Positions 1-11,241 of a stretch of DNA of 64,000 nucleotides are shown here, one piece after another. Position 1 is the stretch's first letter; each line of letters starts with the position of its first letter. A program made the translations under genes and the position numbers. The notes beneath the pieces were generated by a model. That model was not told the origin of the DNA, searched no databases, and worked only from the letters and a program-made list of their open reading frames with translations. Source of the stretch: Gemmatimonadota bacterium (GTDB taxonomy: Bacteria > Gemmatimonadota > Gemmatimonadetes > Gemmatimonadales > Gemmatimonadaceae); NCBI GenBank assembly GCA_016712265.1, contig JADJRJ010000028.1, forward strand, positions 1,488,001 to 1,552,000, in the 5' to 3' direction.

Positions 1-78
1 CATCAGCAGGAAGCTGCCACGCGCCACCGCCGGGAGCTCCTCGGTGTGTCGGTGCGAGCCGTAGATGGGGGCGTTCAT
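1..78 (-). CDS. 5' fragment of an unidentified gene downstream of lptF/lptG
   Basis: Only the first 26 codons lie in the window. An ATG on the minus strand at 78 overlaps the TGA of the preceding permease gene (ATGA overlap), so it is very probably translated as part of the same operon. The peptide starts MNAPIYGSHRHTEELPAVA and then becomes hydrophobic (GSFLLM). That fits a protein with a short polar N-terminus before a first membrane segment, but too little is present to name a family. Confidence 0.5.
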   Translation of the reverse strand, partial: MNAPIYGSHRHTEELPAVARGSFLLM

Positions 79-1169
79 GTCCGCACGCGAACGAACATGA
101 CGAGGCCAAGCACGCCAAAGACAATGTTCGGAACCCACGCGGCCATCTCGGGGCTGAGGCCCCCCTGCCCGCCGACCGCGCGTGTGAGCTGGATCATGAT
201 CAGGAATACAATAGTGGTCCCGAGCGAAATGCCGATGCCATACGCGGCCCCGCCTCGCTGGTTGGACGTGGCGAGGGGCATGCCGAAGAAGGCGATGATG
301 AAACAGGCGATCGGGACGGCAATCTTCAGGGCACGGTCTACGCGCAACTTGTTGACGTCGCTCCCGGACCGCTCGAGGGCGGTGATGAACCGGCCGAGGT
401 CATCATACCCCATGTCCGCCGGCGCCTTGGGCGACGCCATCAGGTCGCGGGGGGACTCCTCCATCGCGCGGTCACGGAGGGAGTCGAAGACGAAGGCGAC
501 ATTGCGCCCACGCTCCGGGACGACGTGGAGTGACCCCTCACGAATGGTCCACCCGGTGTCCTTGCCGAACCTCGCGTTGCGCGCGGACACGATCCAGGTC
601 GGGTAGGTCGCATCGCCCTCGCGACCCTTGCGCTCGACCTCGACCCCCTCGAGGTACCCCCGCTCCACGTTCAGCAGGGTGGCGCGGTAGACTCGCCCGC
701 GTTCGGCGGCAAAGGCGAAATTGTAGCGCTCGTTCCCCGTCGTGAAACGCGACTCCTGGAGCAGCTCGGACTTGCGCTTGTTGGCCGGCGGGACAAACTC
801 GGAAAGGAGGAGGGCGCCGCCGGAGGCGAGGGCCGCGCCGATCACGATCGGAAAGACGAACCGGTGAAACGCGAGGCCGCTGGCCTTCGCCGCCGTGATC
901 TCGGCGTGCCGCGTGAAGCCCCCGATCGAGAAGACCGTGGCGAACAAGACGGCGGCCGGCATCACGAGCAACATCGACTCCGGAAACCAGTAGATGTAGC
1001 TCAATGCAATGTCCCGCGGCGGCAAGCTGCGCTGCAGGTACTTGTCCAGGTTGTCGGTGAGGTCGAAGATCGTGACGATCAGCGGGAAGCCGAAGGCCGT
1101 CCCGAAGAAGATCTTGCTCCACTCCCGAAGGACGTAGCGGTCGAGGGGGCGCAGGAGCCACCGAAACAT
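75..1169 (-). CDS. LptF/LptG family permease (YjgP/YjgQ), second copy
   Basis: Inner-membrane permease subunit of the LptB2FG ABC transporter, which extracts lipopolysaccharide from the inner membrane and passes it to LptC/LptA. The 364-residue protein has the family layout: an N-terminal membrane segment after RPLDRYVLREWSKIFFG, further segments to about residue 120, a periplasmic beta-jellyroll region (about 125-250), and three C-terminal helices (AVPIACFIIAFFGMPLA onward). The start is the ATG at 1169, which overlaps by one base the TGA of the upstream permease (TGATG) and gives a normal N-terminus; the longer open frame upstream is an overlap artefact. The next gene starts in an ATGA overlap with this stop, so the three are translationally coupled. 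Which of the two permeases is LptF and which is LptG cannot be decided by eye. Confidence 0.9.
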   Translation of the reverse strand: MFRWLLRPLDRYVLREWSKIFFGTAFGFPLIVTIFDLTDNLDKYLQRSLPPRDIALSYIYWFPESMLLVMPAAVLFATVFSIGGFTRHAEITAAKASGLAFHRFVFPIVIGAALASGGALLLSEFVPPANKRKSELLQESRFTTGNERYNFAFAAERGRVYRATLLNVERGYLEGVEVERKGREGDATYPTWIVSARNARFGKDTGWTIREGSLHVVPERGRNVAFVFDSLRDRAMEESPRDLMASPKAPADMGYDDLGRFITALERSGSDVNKLRVDRALKIAVPIACFIIAFFGMPLATSNQRGGAAYGIGISLGTTIVFLIMIQLTRAVGGQGGLSPEMAAWVPNIVFGVLGLVMFVRVRT

Positions 1170-2941
1170 CAGGCGCGACCCCGGCGGAAGGGCCACAGGG
1201 CCCGCAGCCGCTCGGCCCAGAGGCCGGTGTCGCCACCGCGAGCCGCCCCACCCTCGCGCTCCATCCGGGCGAGCAGGTACAGCCCGACGAGCGTGAAGAT
1301 GATGTTGGCGGCCCACATCGAAACGGACGGGGGCAACTTGTCGCGGTCGGCCAGTGATTCGCCGGCGATGAGGCCTACGTAGTACAGGGCAAACACCACG
1401 AGGCTGACCCCGATCACCAGGCCGACACCCCCGCGAGGGAATCGCAGGGCCAGCGGAGCGCCGAGCAATACGAAGACAATACAGGCGAAAGAGATCGCGA
1501 ACTTCTTGTGGATCTCCACCGCAAACTGGTTGATGCTGGATCGCTGGCGGATCATCTCGCTGCGGGCCGCCTCCATCTCCACAGCGACCGGTACGGTGCT
1601 GGCAAAACCGGCAGACGGGGGGAGGACCTGTGGGGCCAGCGGATCCGGCACCACCGGGGGCGGGGGGACCGATGCGGTGGTGCTCTCCGGGACCACCGCG
1701 CCAGCAACGGCTGCCGGCGGCTGTGGAGCGCCCGGGGTGGTTGTCGCGGCGGCCGCCGCCTGCTGAGCGGAATCGGTCGCGACGCGGACGAGCGAGTCGG
1801 CGCGTCGTGCACTGTCCAGGCGGGCCTTGGTGGTATCACGCTTGAGCGTGTCTTGCCTGCCCATGGTCGCCGCCAGGGCCGGCGCCGGGAGGAAGAGCCG
1901 CGCGACCTGGCTGACACGCTGGCGGATCCAGGGCAGCGCGAGGGTGTCGACGAGCCCCACCCCATCGCAGTAGGTCCGGCCCAGCGACCCCACACGAGCC
2001 CGACCGATGCGCCCGGTGTCCGGGAGGATCGGGGTGACTGGCACGGTCACATCGACCGAGGTGCTCTTGCTCGCCTTCGCCACGCGCGCCGCGCGATCGT
2101 AGCGCTCCCGTGCGCGAAAGAAATCGCGCTCCGCGCGGGCGACCTCGCCCTGCAGTTCGCACACCGTCATTTCACGGTCGCTCTTGTAGCCGTCGGAGCT
2201 GTCCCGCTCGAACGCGTTCGCCACTCCCTTCACGCGGATCAGGTCTTCCCCGAAGTAGAGGCGCTGGAACTTCGCGGGTTCCTCTTTGGGGACTTCCTGC
2301 ATGAACCCGTTCCAGAGCGTGAGCTTGAGGTCCGAGCCATTGTCGGCAAACGCCATCACCCCACTGTCGGCGTAAATGGTGCGGCGACGCAGCTGGTCGC
2401 TGAGGTCGTAGATCGTGACCTCCTGCATCATGTTGGTGGACTGGTTCAGGTGCGTCGTTCGCAGGAAAAAGAGGCCAGGGGAGACCTCGTTGATGATCTG
2501 TTCCTTGATGGCGAACGACGGCTTCTTTCGGGCGATGTCCCCCTGAAGTGCCCTGAGCCGATGATTGGTGGCCGGCAGGAGTCGGTCATTGAAGGCGATC
2601 ATGGCCATGGTGAAGAACACCCCCCAGGCCAGCACCGGCATCAGGATGCGGCGCATGGAGATCCCGTTGGCCTTCATGGCGGTGATCTCGTTTTCGGCCG
2701 CGAGCCTGGAAAAGGCGTACAGGACCGCCACCAGGACCGCCATGGGCAGCGTCATCGCCACCGTGAAGGGCAGCGACAGCACGAAGAACTCGAGAATGAC
2801 CTGCCAGGACAGACCCTTCCCGACCAGGTTCCCAAGCTGCTTGGCGATGTAGTTGAGTAGCATGAGGGAGGTGAGCGCCGACAGGGCGAACACCAGGGGG
2901 CCGACATGCTCTCGAAGGACGTACTTGTGGATTATCTTCAC
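1169..2941 (-). CDS. LptF/LptG family permease with a large periplasmic insertion
   Basis: First of two adjacent LPS-export permeases (590 aa against about 360 for the family). The N-terminus (IIHKYVLREHVGPLVFA) and the three C-terminal helices are canonical. Between them the periplasmic domain carries roughly 200 extra residues (about 270-470): a charged, probably helical stretch, a domain of unknown fold with WIRQRVSQVARLF, and a low-complexity Ala/Pro/Thr linker (AAAAATTTPGAPQPP, VPPPPVVPDPLAP). The start is a GTG at 2941. It precedes and is coupled to the second permease (TGATG). The insertion lies where LptC and the beta-jellyroll bridge would contact the protein, so it may alter or replace that contact (inference). 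Confidence 0.88.
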   Translation of the reverse strand: MKIIHKYVLREHVGPLVFALSALTSLMLLNYIAKQLGNLVGKGLSWQVILEFFVLSLPFTVAMTLPMAVLVAVLYAFSRLAAENEITAMKANGISMRRILMPVLAWGVFFTMAMIAFNDRLLPATNHRLRALQGDIARKKPSFAIKEQIINEVSPGLFFLRTTHLNQSTNMMQEVTIYDLSDQLRRRTIYADSGVMAFADNGSDLKLTLWNGFMQEVPKEEPAKFQRLYFGEDLIRVKGVANAFERDSSDGYKSDREMTVCELQGEVARAERDFFRARERYDRAARVAKASKSTSVDVTVPVTPILPDTGRIGRARVGSLGRTYCDGVGLVDTLALPWIRQRVSQVARLFLPAPALAATMGRQDTLKRDTTKARLDSARRADSLVRVATDSAQQAAAAATTTPGAPQPPAAVAGAVVPESTTASVPPPPVVPDPLAPQVLPPSAGFASTVPVAVEMEAARSEMIRQRSSINQFAVEIHKKFAISFACIVFVLLGAPLALRFPRGGVGLVIGVSLVVFALYYVGLIAGESLADRDKLPPSVSMWAANIIFTLVGLYLLARMEREGGAARGGDTGLWAERLRALWPFRRGRA

Positions 2942-3088
2942 GCGCCTTTTTCGTGCCCTGCGGTCGGTGGGGGCTCACCTGGGAAGTGTCCTGGCCTCAC
3001 AGGCTCCAGCCAGTCGCCCACAATATAGAGTCCTGCCCCGGAGCCTCCCACGACGGACCGCCGCTCCTACACCGGAACCCTGCGATGG
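2942..3088. promoter_or_regulatory. Divergent intergenic region between lpt operon and sprA
   Basis: 147 bp separating the GTG of the permease (minus) from the inferred GTG of the SprA-like gene (plus). It must hold both promoters. No convincing -35/-10 pair or operator was found. An open frame running through it from 2853 in the sprA frame is antisense to the permease start and is not considered coding. Confidence 0.4.
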
Positions 3089-6000
3089 GTGCGAGCCCCC
3101 CGACTCTGCGTGGTTGGGGGCGCTCCTGCTGTGGGGCGCGCGCCGGGCGGAAGGGCAGTCTCCCCGCCGGGATTCCGCCCGCGTCGCCTCGCCGGGGGAT
3201 ACCGTCCGGCCGCGCAGCGGGGTCGACTCACTCGCCCAGCTCCTGCGCGATCGACTGGCCGGGACCGACCTGAACATCGAGTTCCGCACCCGGCTGGAGG
3301 CCAAGGCTCAGCAGACGCGCAATGAGCGCTGTGCGACGAGCGTGCTATTTCGGGCCGGTTTCACCTGCCGTGCGCCATTTACTCCCGGAATAGACGCCCA
3401 GTTCAGCCTCAAGACGACCGGTGGTCTGTCGGACCGCGCACGCCTGGACGTTGACTACGACTCCCAGCGGGAATTCGACGGCTCCAACCAGATCCTCCTG
3501 GCCTGGCAGGGTCGGCCGAACGCGATGCTGCGTCGCGTCGAAGTCGGGAACGTCACCTTCACCCCGCCCCCGTCGCGATTCCTGACCTCCGGGATCCCGA
3601 GCGGCAACTTCGGCATCCAGACGGAGGCGCGCTTCGGGCCGGTCTCGCTAACGGCCATTGCGGCGCAACAAAAGGGGAACGTGACCCGCGACCAGGTCTT
3701 CAGCGTCGGGGCAGGGACGGTGCGCACGGAACAGCGCGAGATCGAGGACTACCAGGTCGAGCCCCGGCGCTTCTTTCTCACCGTCGACCCGGAGGTGCTG
3801 GGGTCCGCGTACCCCAACCTCGACATCATCGACGGCCCGGCGATGCTGCGCCTCGCCGCGTCGCTCCCGGACACCCTGCGCCCATCTCGGGTGGCCGTCT
3901 ACCGGCTGATCCTTGGGGGCCAGCCGCCCAACCCGAATGGTCCCCGCTTTCGCTTGCTAGGTGACCCCCTCTCGCGGGCCGGCCAGGTATATGAGCTGTT
4001 GCGGGAGAACATCGACTACTACCTGGACCCGTCGCAGCTCTGGTTGGCGTTGGTGCGCCCGCTGGCCCTGAACAACGAGCGCTTGGTGGTGGCATACTCG
4101 TTTCGCGTCGCCGGACGCGACACCGTCCTGGCCCACCTGGGCGGGACCCCGGACCTCGAGTTCGTCCCCGGGCAAGACCAGACGGCGCACCTATTGTGGG
4201 ATCCCCAGGTCACCCCGGCGTCTCCCGCCTTCTCGCGGGAGATCCGCTCGGTGTACCGACTCGGCGGCGATGACCTGCGACGCCAGACGGTTCAACTGCG
4301 TATCGTGGCCGGGACCAGCGCCGAGCAGGAGAAGCCCGCGGGTGGTACCGCGTCCACCTACCTGCAGTTCTTTGGGCTGGCACAGGTAAACAATCCGTCC
4401 ACCTTCGACGCCGAGAATCGGCTGTGGCCGCGCCCGAACGACCCGAATTTCGTCGTGGCCGCGACCCCGGGCGCGCGGCTCTTTCGCGACCAGTTCGTGG
4501 TCTTCCCGTCGTTGCAGCCCTTCGGCCGGCGCGGGCTCGCCCGGCCGGCCGAGGTCGTGCCTAACGATACGATCTACCGGACCCCGAGCGAATACCTCTA
4601 CTCGGCGCAGCACCCGCAGTCGTTCTATCGCCTCATCGCCCAGTACGACGTGAGCGGCGGATCCTCGGGCACGATTGCCCTGAACGCCGTGCAGATTCGC
4701 CCGGGGAGCGAGCGGGTCAGCATGGAAGGGCGTCCGCTCGTCCGCGGGATCGACTACGAGATCGACTACGACCTGGGACGCGTGTCCCTCCTGCGACCGG
4801 ATACCCTCTCGCGCCAGATGCGCCGGGTGGTCGTGCGCTACGAGGAGAATCCGCTCTTTGCGACCGTGCCGACCTCCATCCTCGGCGTCTCGTCGAGTTG
4901 GAACTTCGCTGCGGGCCAGCTGTCGTTCACGACGATCTCGCAATCGCAGCGCACGACGTTCAACCGGCCGCCCCTTGGCTTCGAGCCGCAGTCGAATGTC
5001 GTCTCGGGATTGTCGGGACGCGCCGGCTGGTCCCTGCCGTGGCTTGCGCGCTGGTTCGCTCGCCGCGACGACGACTCCAGTGCCACGCCAACGCCGGTGC
5101 GCCTCGATGTCACCGCCGAGGTGGCCATGTCGTGCCCGCGGCAATGGGGATCACAGCAGGCGTACATCGAGAGTTTCGAGGGCGAGGGCGGGGCGTCGGT
5201 CAACCTGTCGGACGCGCAGTGGCAACTCTCGTCGCAGCCATCGTTAGGCCGCGCGCTCCGCGCCCGGCTTGGGGCGACGACCCTCGACACGGCCCGCGCG
5301 ACGACGATGGCCTGGCAGAATGCGGGGGTCGGCGCGGATGGACGGCCGATCCAGTTCACGATCCGGGATATCGATCCGCAAGCCGCGCTCGCCGGCACCG
5401 GGGTGACCGGCAATGAGGCGCTCCTCTGGCTGTCGCTGTACCCGATCGCGGTGGGCGGTCGGTTCGATCGCGGACGTGGAACCTACCAGTGGCAAACCGG
5501 GGTCCGTCGGCCGGGACGGCGTTGGCGCTCCATACGCACGACCTTCGGGATTGCCGGGAGCGGGATCGACCTCTCGCGCGCGGAACAGGTCGAGTTCTGG
5601 ACCCTGGTGGACACGAGCGCGGCGCGCCGCGCCCGGAACCCGACCCTTGTCCTCGACTTTGGGGACATTTCGGAGAATGCGGTTGCCTTCACGCCCGACA
5701 CGCTCATCGTCCGGGGGGCGGACTCGAGTTATGTCGGTCGACACATCGAAGGATGGGACGTGCTCGACAGCGAGCGCGATCCCTTCTCGCGCGCCTTCAA
5801 TGCCGACGTGAACGACCTGGGCGTTGCCGGCGACGTAGCGAGCCTGCTGCACGTGGTCGGTGGTGTCGCGCCGCTGGCCACGCGCGTCCCGCTCTGCGCG
5901 CTGCGGCAGGTGCGCGAGCGGGTGCTCGGTGACGCGCAGGCCAACTGCACGGTGCGCAACGGGCGACTGGATGAGGAGGATATCGACCAGGACAACGCGC

Positions 6001-9000
6001 TCAACTTCACGAGTGCGGACCGCGAACAGGAGCGCGTGCGCCGCTTCGTGGTGGACCTGGCGGACCGTCGCACCTACAGCCGGGTGGGTAGCTGCGGGGT
6101 GGTGGTGCGCGACGTGAACGCGGCGGTGCCGCCCGATGCGCGCCTGTGCTGGGTGCAAGTGCGGCTGCCGTTCGGCGCGCCAGATGACTCGACCGCGGGT
6201 GGGCCCTCCCTGCGTCGCGTGCGCGCGCTGCGCGTGACGATGGTGTCGGGGACGGCCCTCGGCGATGCCCAGTTCTCCCTGTTGCCGTTAGGCAGGCTCC
6301 GGGTGGTGGGCGCGCCCTGGCAGAAGCGGGCCGAGCGCGCCATTCGTGGCGCCGCTGGCACCGAGCCTGTTCTGGTCGGCGACGTCGTGGCGACGACGAT
6401 CGGCACCCAGGATCGCGATTCCACTCGGGGGCTGTTCTACGAGTCACCGCCGGGCGTGACCGACCTGCCAGAGGACGCCTCGGGTGTGTTCGGGGGGCAG
6501 CAGCTCCAGGTAAATGAACGGTCCCTGCGCCTGCTCGCGCTCGGGCTCGAGGTCGGGGACCGTGCCGAGGCCTTTTTCCGCTTTCCGGAGGGGCAGCGCA
6601 GTTTCATGGGATACCGCGAGCTGCGCTTCTGGGCCCGCGGCCGTGGACGCGGGTGGGGAGGAGGGCCAACGGGGCGGTCGGACCTGCAGGTCTTCATCAA
6701 GCTGGGGCGCGACGCGGACAACTTCTACATGTTCCGCACCGGTGCGGAGGCGGGAACCACGCGCGCCTCATGGGAGCCGGAAGTACGCGTCAACTTCAAT
6801 GTCTTCTATACGCTTCGGGCGCGGGTCACGACCAACTTCCTCAGGGGCGACACCACCTGGGTGGGATGCCACGGGGTCGACTCGCTGCTGATCGCCCGCA
6901 GCACGCTGCCCACCGGGTTCCGGGCGCGTCGGTATGCGGCGTGCGATGGCGGTCACATGGTGTACACGGTAGACCCCGTCGTGACGCCGCCGAACCTGGC
7001 GGCGATCCAGGAGGTGGCGGTGGGGGTGTTGCGCGTGGGCGAGGGGCAGGGGAGTGGCGCGCTGCTCCCGGGGGATACGGCCGAGGTGTGGGTGGATGAC
7101 ATCCGGTTGGCGTCGCTGGTGGACGACCCCGGGTACGCCGGGGAGCTGGCCGCCACGCTGACGGCGGGCGACCATGGCTCGCTCCGCGTGGCGGCGCGTC
7201 GTCGGGACCCAAACTTCCGACAACTTGGCGACGCTCCCTCCTTCCTGACAAACGATGACGTGGAGGTGGCCGCCACGTGGCGGCTCGACCGCCTCCTGCC
7301 CCGATCCGCCGGGCTCGCGATCCCGCTCACGCTCCTGCATCGGGCGTCGGGGAGTGACCCCACCTTCCTGACACGGTCCGACGTTCGCGGGGGATCGGTG
7401 GACGGGTTGCGGACGCCGCGGGCGCGGCAGACCACGGTTGGCCTGAACGTGCGGCGTACGGCGGACACCGGCCCGTGGTATGTCGCCCTGCTCGACCATG
7501 CGGTCCTCGACGGCACGGCCAGCCTCCTGGGGAGCCGGTCGGAGTTCCAGGATGCGAGTGTCCGGGACCTGAATGTGGGCATCGATGTGTCGAGCGCAGG
7601 GTTCCTGTCCGGGGCCGCTCCCCTAACCCCGGCGACGTGGTGGCGACCGAGCACGGTGCGGGTTTCCACGGCCATGGTGACGTCGGATGACCGGCGCGCC
7701 TCGTTTCTCAAGCCGGCCGGCGCCACGGATGACCCGCGGACGGAGGCGCGTGGGGAGCAGCGCCTGCTGCGCTCGACCACCGGCGTGGAATGGCGGTTCC
7801 TCCCCGGGGTGGCGGCGCGGTGGGACGCCTCCACGGTGAATGACCTGCGGAGTTATGGCGGCGGTTCACCCAGTGCCGTCGCCGCGCGGCGGGAGCGTGG
7901 GGGACTCCTCGGCCTGGACCTTGGACTCGAACGGGAGCGTTCGATGACCACGAGCCTCACGGTGGCACCGGTCTGGCGCGCCTGGGTCCGTCCCCGTGCA
8001 TCGTTAGGCTCGACATACGCCATGGTCCGCGACCCGAACAACCGCTCGGTGATCCTCGATTCCACGATTGCCGAGCGCCCCGTCCCCTCGCTGGCGCGGC
8101 GCACAGGCAACACGCAGTTTGTCACGGTGGCCACGACGATCGACCCGGCGGCCGCCGCCCTGGCGCGGTGGGGCGAGGGCAGTCGCTGGACGCGCCTGGC
8201 CCGGATCGTCCAGCCGGCGGACCTCAGCGTCACGCGCAACCAGCTGGCGGCCTACGATGGCATTCCGCTCGCCCCGGGACCGGCCTTCCAGTTCGGGGTC
8301 GGTGGGATCGAGGCCTTCCGGCGCATGGGCGGGATCTTCGCCGCCAACGCCGGCGCCAGCACCGATGCGGTCCTGACGGGCGCCATCACCTTGCCGGGCG
8401 GGCTGAGCGTCACGCACCGTTCGCAACGCACCGCGTCGCGGCATTGGAACCGGCGGAGCGCGGACCGCGCGACGCCGATCGACGGGGAGCTGCGTGTGCT
8501 TCCGGATGTCGCCCTGCGATGGAATGGTTCGCCGGTCGCCCTGCAGCGGCTGTTCAGTTCCCTTGGGCTGTCGGCGCGCGCGCTCGTCAGCACGCAACGG
8601 TGGACGATGCCCCGGGATCTGGAGGCCACGCCCGAGGTCCGCACGGCGGAGCAGCAGAGTTTCCCGGTCAGTGCAACCGCTGTTACCGCCTGGGGTGACT
8701 TGACCTTCTCCGGGACCTGGGCGCTCTCGCGACGCGTCGATTCATTGCCCGGGTCCCTCACGCGGGGGCGTGCGTCGGACTTCGTCGCGGACGTGAGTCG
8801 CTCCGTCGGCCTCCCGAAGCGTTGGGGTATCGTCGCCCCGATGCGGGCGCGCGCGTCCTTCCAGTCCACGCTGGCCGAGAGCGACGTCAGTAACGTCGCC
8901 GTGTTTGCCCAGCGCAGCCGGCTGACCGACAACGGGCGGCGCACCGTGAACCTGAACCTGGACACGGATGTCTCGGAGTCGACCACCTTCAGCCTGCAGG

Positions 9001-9113
9001 CGGCCCGTGTCCTCACCTTCGATCGCAACCTTGACCGCCGCATCTCCCAGACCCTGGTGAGTGCCGTCTTCCAGATGCAGTTCTTCGCTGGGGGTGGCCG
9101 CGCGGATCGTTAG
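3089..9113 (+). CDS. sprA: SprA-like giant outer-membrane protein (type IX secretion translocon family)
   Basis: About 2,000 residues. In Bacteroidota, SprA is the 36-strand beta-barrel that forms the type IX secretion channel. Supporting features are the size, the early block with alternating beta-strand pattern (LDVDYDSQREFDGSNQILLAWQG), the segment DLSRAEQVEFWTLVDT typical of the family, repeated aromatic/Gly strands, and a C-terminal run of amphipathic strands ending VLTFDRNLDRRISQTLVSAVFQMQF. The N-terminus needs care. In the long frame there is no good start. A GTG at 3089 reads VRAPRLCVVG and would continue in frame into ALLLWGARRAEGQS, a good signal peptide, if the G5 run at 3116-3120 had four Gs. 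I therefore infer a +1 G (sequencing error or leader frameshift). The stop TAG overlaps the stop of the convergent histidine kinase by 3 bp. Confidence 0.82.
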
Positions 9114-11158
9114 GCGGCCGGCCGGACCGGCGGGTGGCTGAGCGTAAAGGAGAAGACGGCGCCTCGGCCGGGGGCGGCGTCCGCCCAGATCCTGCCGCCA
9201 TGCGCGGCAATGATCCGTTGCACGGTGGCCAGTCCGATCCCGACGCCCTCGAAGTCCTCGGGCTTGTGCAGGCGCTCGAACGGGGAGAACAGCCGCGCGG
9301 CGTACCGGGGGTCGAACCCGACCCCGTTGTCCCGCACCCATGTGACCGTCACCCCCTCCTCGACGTGCTGGCCCACGGCGATCTGCGCCGACGGCGTGCG
9401 CGCCGTGTACTTCCAGGCATTGGACAGGAGGTTCTGCATCGCGATGGTGAGGAGCCGGGCGTCGGCGCAGGCCTGCAGTCCCGGTTGGACCACAATCTCC
9501 ACCGTGCGATCGGGATCCGTCGCGCGCAGCTCCGCGGCCAGGTCGCCCGTCAGCGCCGTCAGGTCGATCGCGTCCCGTGCGACCGTGCTCGTCGGCACCT
9601 GGCTCAGTCGCAGGAGGTCGTCCACCAGTCGGTGCATCCGTAGCGACGCGGCGTGGATCCGGCGCGCATGGTCCGGGACGTCCCCAACGACGCCCTGCTC
9701 CACATCCTCGATGATGGCGCGACTGAAGCCTTCCACGATCCGCAGCGGGGCGCGAAGGTCGTGGGACAGGGTGTAGCCGAACGCCTCCAGTTCCCGGTTG
9801 ACGTACGCCAATTGGTGGGTGCGCTCGACGACCCGGCGCTCCAGGTCTTCGTTGAAGCGCCGCGCGGCCTCCTCGGCTTCCCGCCGCGCCGAGGTGTCGA
9901 CGGACGAGCGCAGGACGTACGCCACCGCGTCGTTACCTCCAATGATTGGTACCATCGTCACATCTGCCGTCCGCGTGCCGGTCGGTGTCTGGATCGCGTC
10001 CTGGAACCGCACCACCTCCCGCGTCCGCACCGCCTCGCGTCCAAACGAAAGATTGCGCTCGAGGAAGCGGCCCCCCATCCCGGGCAGCACGAGGGCAGCG
10101 TCTGCCGGATACCGGCCCACCAGGTCACCCTCGGATGACCCTGGCCACAGGACGTGCACCAGCTCCAGCGCCGCCCGGTTGAGGTGGACCAGGCGAAACT
10201 CCTCGCCCGGCTCGACCGCAAAGAGCATCTGCACGTCGATCGTCGCCGCGCTGACGGCGCTCAGGCGGCGTTCGACGTCGAGGGCATTGGCCAGTGCCTG
10301 CTCGCGCTGGGTCGTCAGCGCCGTGCCCACCAGGGTCAACACCACGACGAGAAAGTGGAACGCCTGCACATTGAGCACCTCGCGGGCGTCCGAGATCGAC
10401 GTGAGGGCCCCGGTGTGGAAGCGGACGCCGAGCGTCCCGGCCACGCTCAGCACCACCACCACCAGCGACGCCATCCGCGTATCCGCCCGCAGGCTCGTCC
10501 AGACGACCACAGGGAAGAGGGCCAGCAGCGTGGGGACAGTGCGCGGCTCTGCGGCGAGCGAGAAGTTGACCAGGACAAAAGCGGAAACCAGGGCGACCGC
10601 GATCGCGAGGGCGAGGCGTTCCGTGGCGGCGGGTCGCACGGGCTCGCCGCGCGGCTGCATCCAGGCCAGCAGCGCCGGGGCGAAAGCCACCATCCCTGTC
10701 GCGTTCCCAAGCAACCAAGGGAGGTACAGTCCAGCGGCCTGTGACCACGGCAACCCGGCGAGCACGCGCACACCGACACCGATCCCCGTTCCAACCGCCG
10801 CCGATGCACCGGCGACAATCGCCAGCCGCAGGGTGCTGGTTGGCGTGAGGAAACGGCGTTCGAGACGCAGCCCCCGGGAGAGCCCCCATGCCACCGCCGC
10901 CTCGGCCACGGCGGGCAGGGCCAGGACGGCAGCCATGCTGGCGTGCTGACCAGTCACCATCACGACCACGGCGGCCGCGAGCCAGACGGCCGGGAGCATC
11001 CAGGGCCCCCACAGGACGACAGCGGTGAACCCGACGGCGCTCGCCGGCCAGACCATGGCAGAGCCGACGGCGCTCGGGGCCACGTTCAGGCCGTACCAGC
11101 CCGCGGCAATTCCGCCGATGACGGTGGCAGCCCATGGGCGGGCAAGTCGTGCGATCAT
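9110..11158 (-). CDS. MASE1-PAS hybrid-less sensor histidine kinase
   Basis: 682 aa from the ATG at 11158, chosen because it opens directly into the first membrane helix (MIARLARPWAATVIGGI). Residues 1-285 hold about eight hydrophobic segments with the MASE1 look (YLPWLLGNATGMVAFAPALL). Residues about 300-425 form a PAS-type domain, followed by a coiled linker ending RRVVERTHQLAYVNREL. HisKA follows with the phospho-acceptor His466 in LSHDLRAPLRI. The HATPase_c domain has the N box (NLLSNAWKYT, N580), G1 (DNGVGFDP, about 610) and G2 (GVGIGLATVQRII). The HisKA-HATPase pair resembles phytochrome-type kinases. No receiver domain or adjacent response regulator is present, so it is an orphan kinase. 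The signal sensed is unknown. Confidence 0.9.
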   Translation of the reverse strand: MIARLARPWAATVIGGIAAGWYGLNVAPSAVGSAMVWPASAVGFTAVVLWGPWMLPAVWLAAAVVVMVTGQHASMAAVLALPAVAEAAVAWGLSRGLRLERRFLTPTSTLRLAIVAGASAAVGTGIGVGVRVLAGLPWSQAAGLYLPWLLGNATGMVAFAPALLAWMQPRGEPVRPAATERLALAIAVALVSAFVLVNFSLAAEPRTVPTLLALFPVVVWTSLRADTRMASLVVVVLSVAGTLGVRFHTGALTSISDAREVLNVQAFHFLVVVLTLVGTALTTQREQALANALDVERRLSAVSAATIDVQMLFAVEPGEEFRLVHLNRAALELVHVLWPGSSEGDLVGRYPADAALVLPGMGGRFLERNLSFGREAVRTREVVRFQDAIQTPTGTRTADVTMVPIIGGNDAVAYVLRSSVDTSARREAEEAARRFNEDLERRVVERTHQLAYVNRELEAFGYTLSHDLRAPLRIVEGFSRAIIEDVEQGVVGDVPDHARRIHAASLRMHRLVDDLLRLSQVPTSTVARDAIDLTALTGDLAAELRATDPDRTVEIVVQPGLQACADARLLTIAMQNLLSNAWKYTARTPSAQIAVGQHVEEGVTVTWVRDNGVGFDPRYAARLFSPFERLHKPEDFEGVGIGLATVQRIIAAHGGRIWADAAPGRGAVFSFTLSHPPVRPAA

Positions 11159-11241
11159 GAGGGGCCGACGTTGCAATGGAATGCTACCATTGGCAAGCGC
11201 GCGGTCACGTGCGCGCGAGATGTCTGTTCCATACTGGGCGT

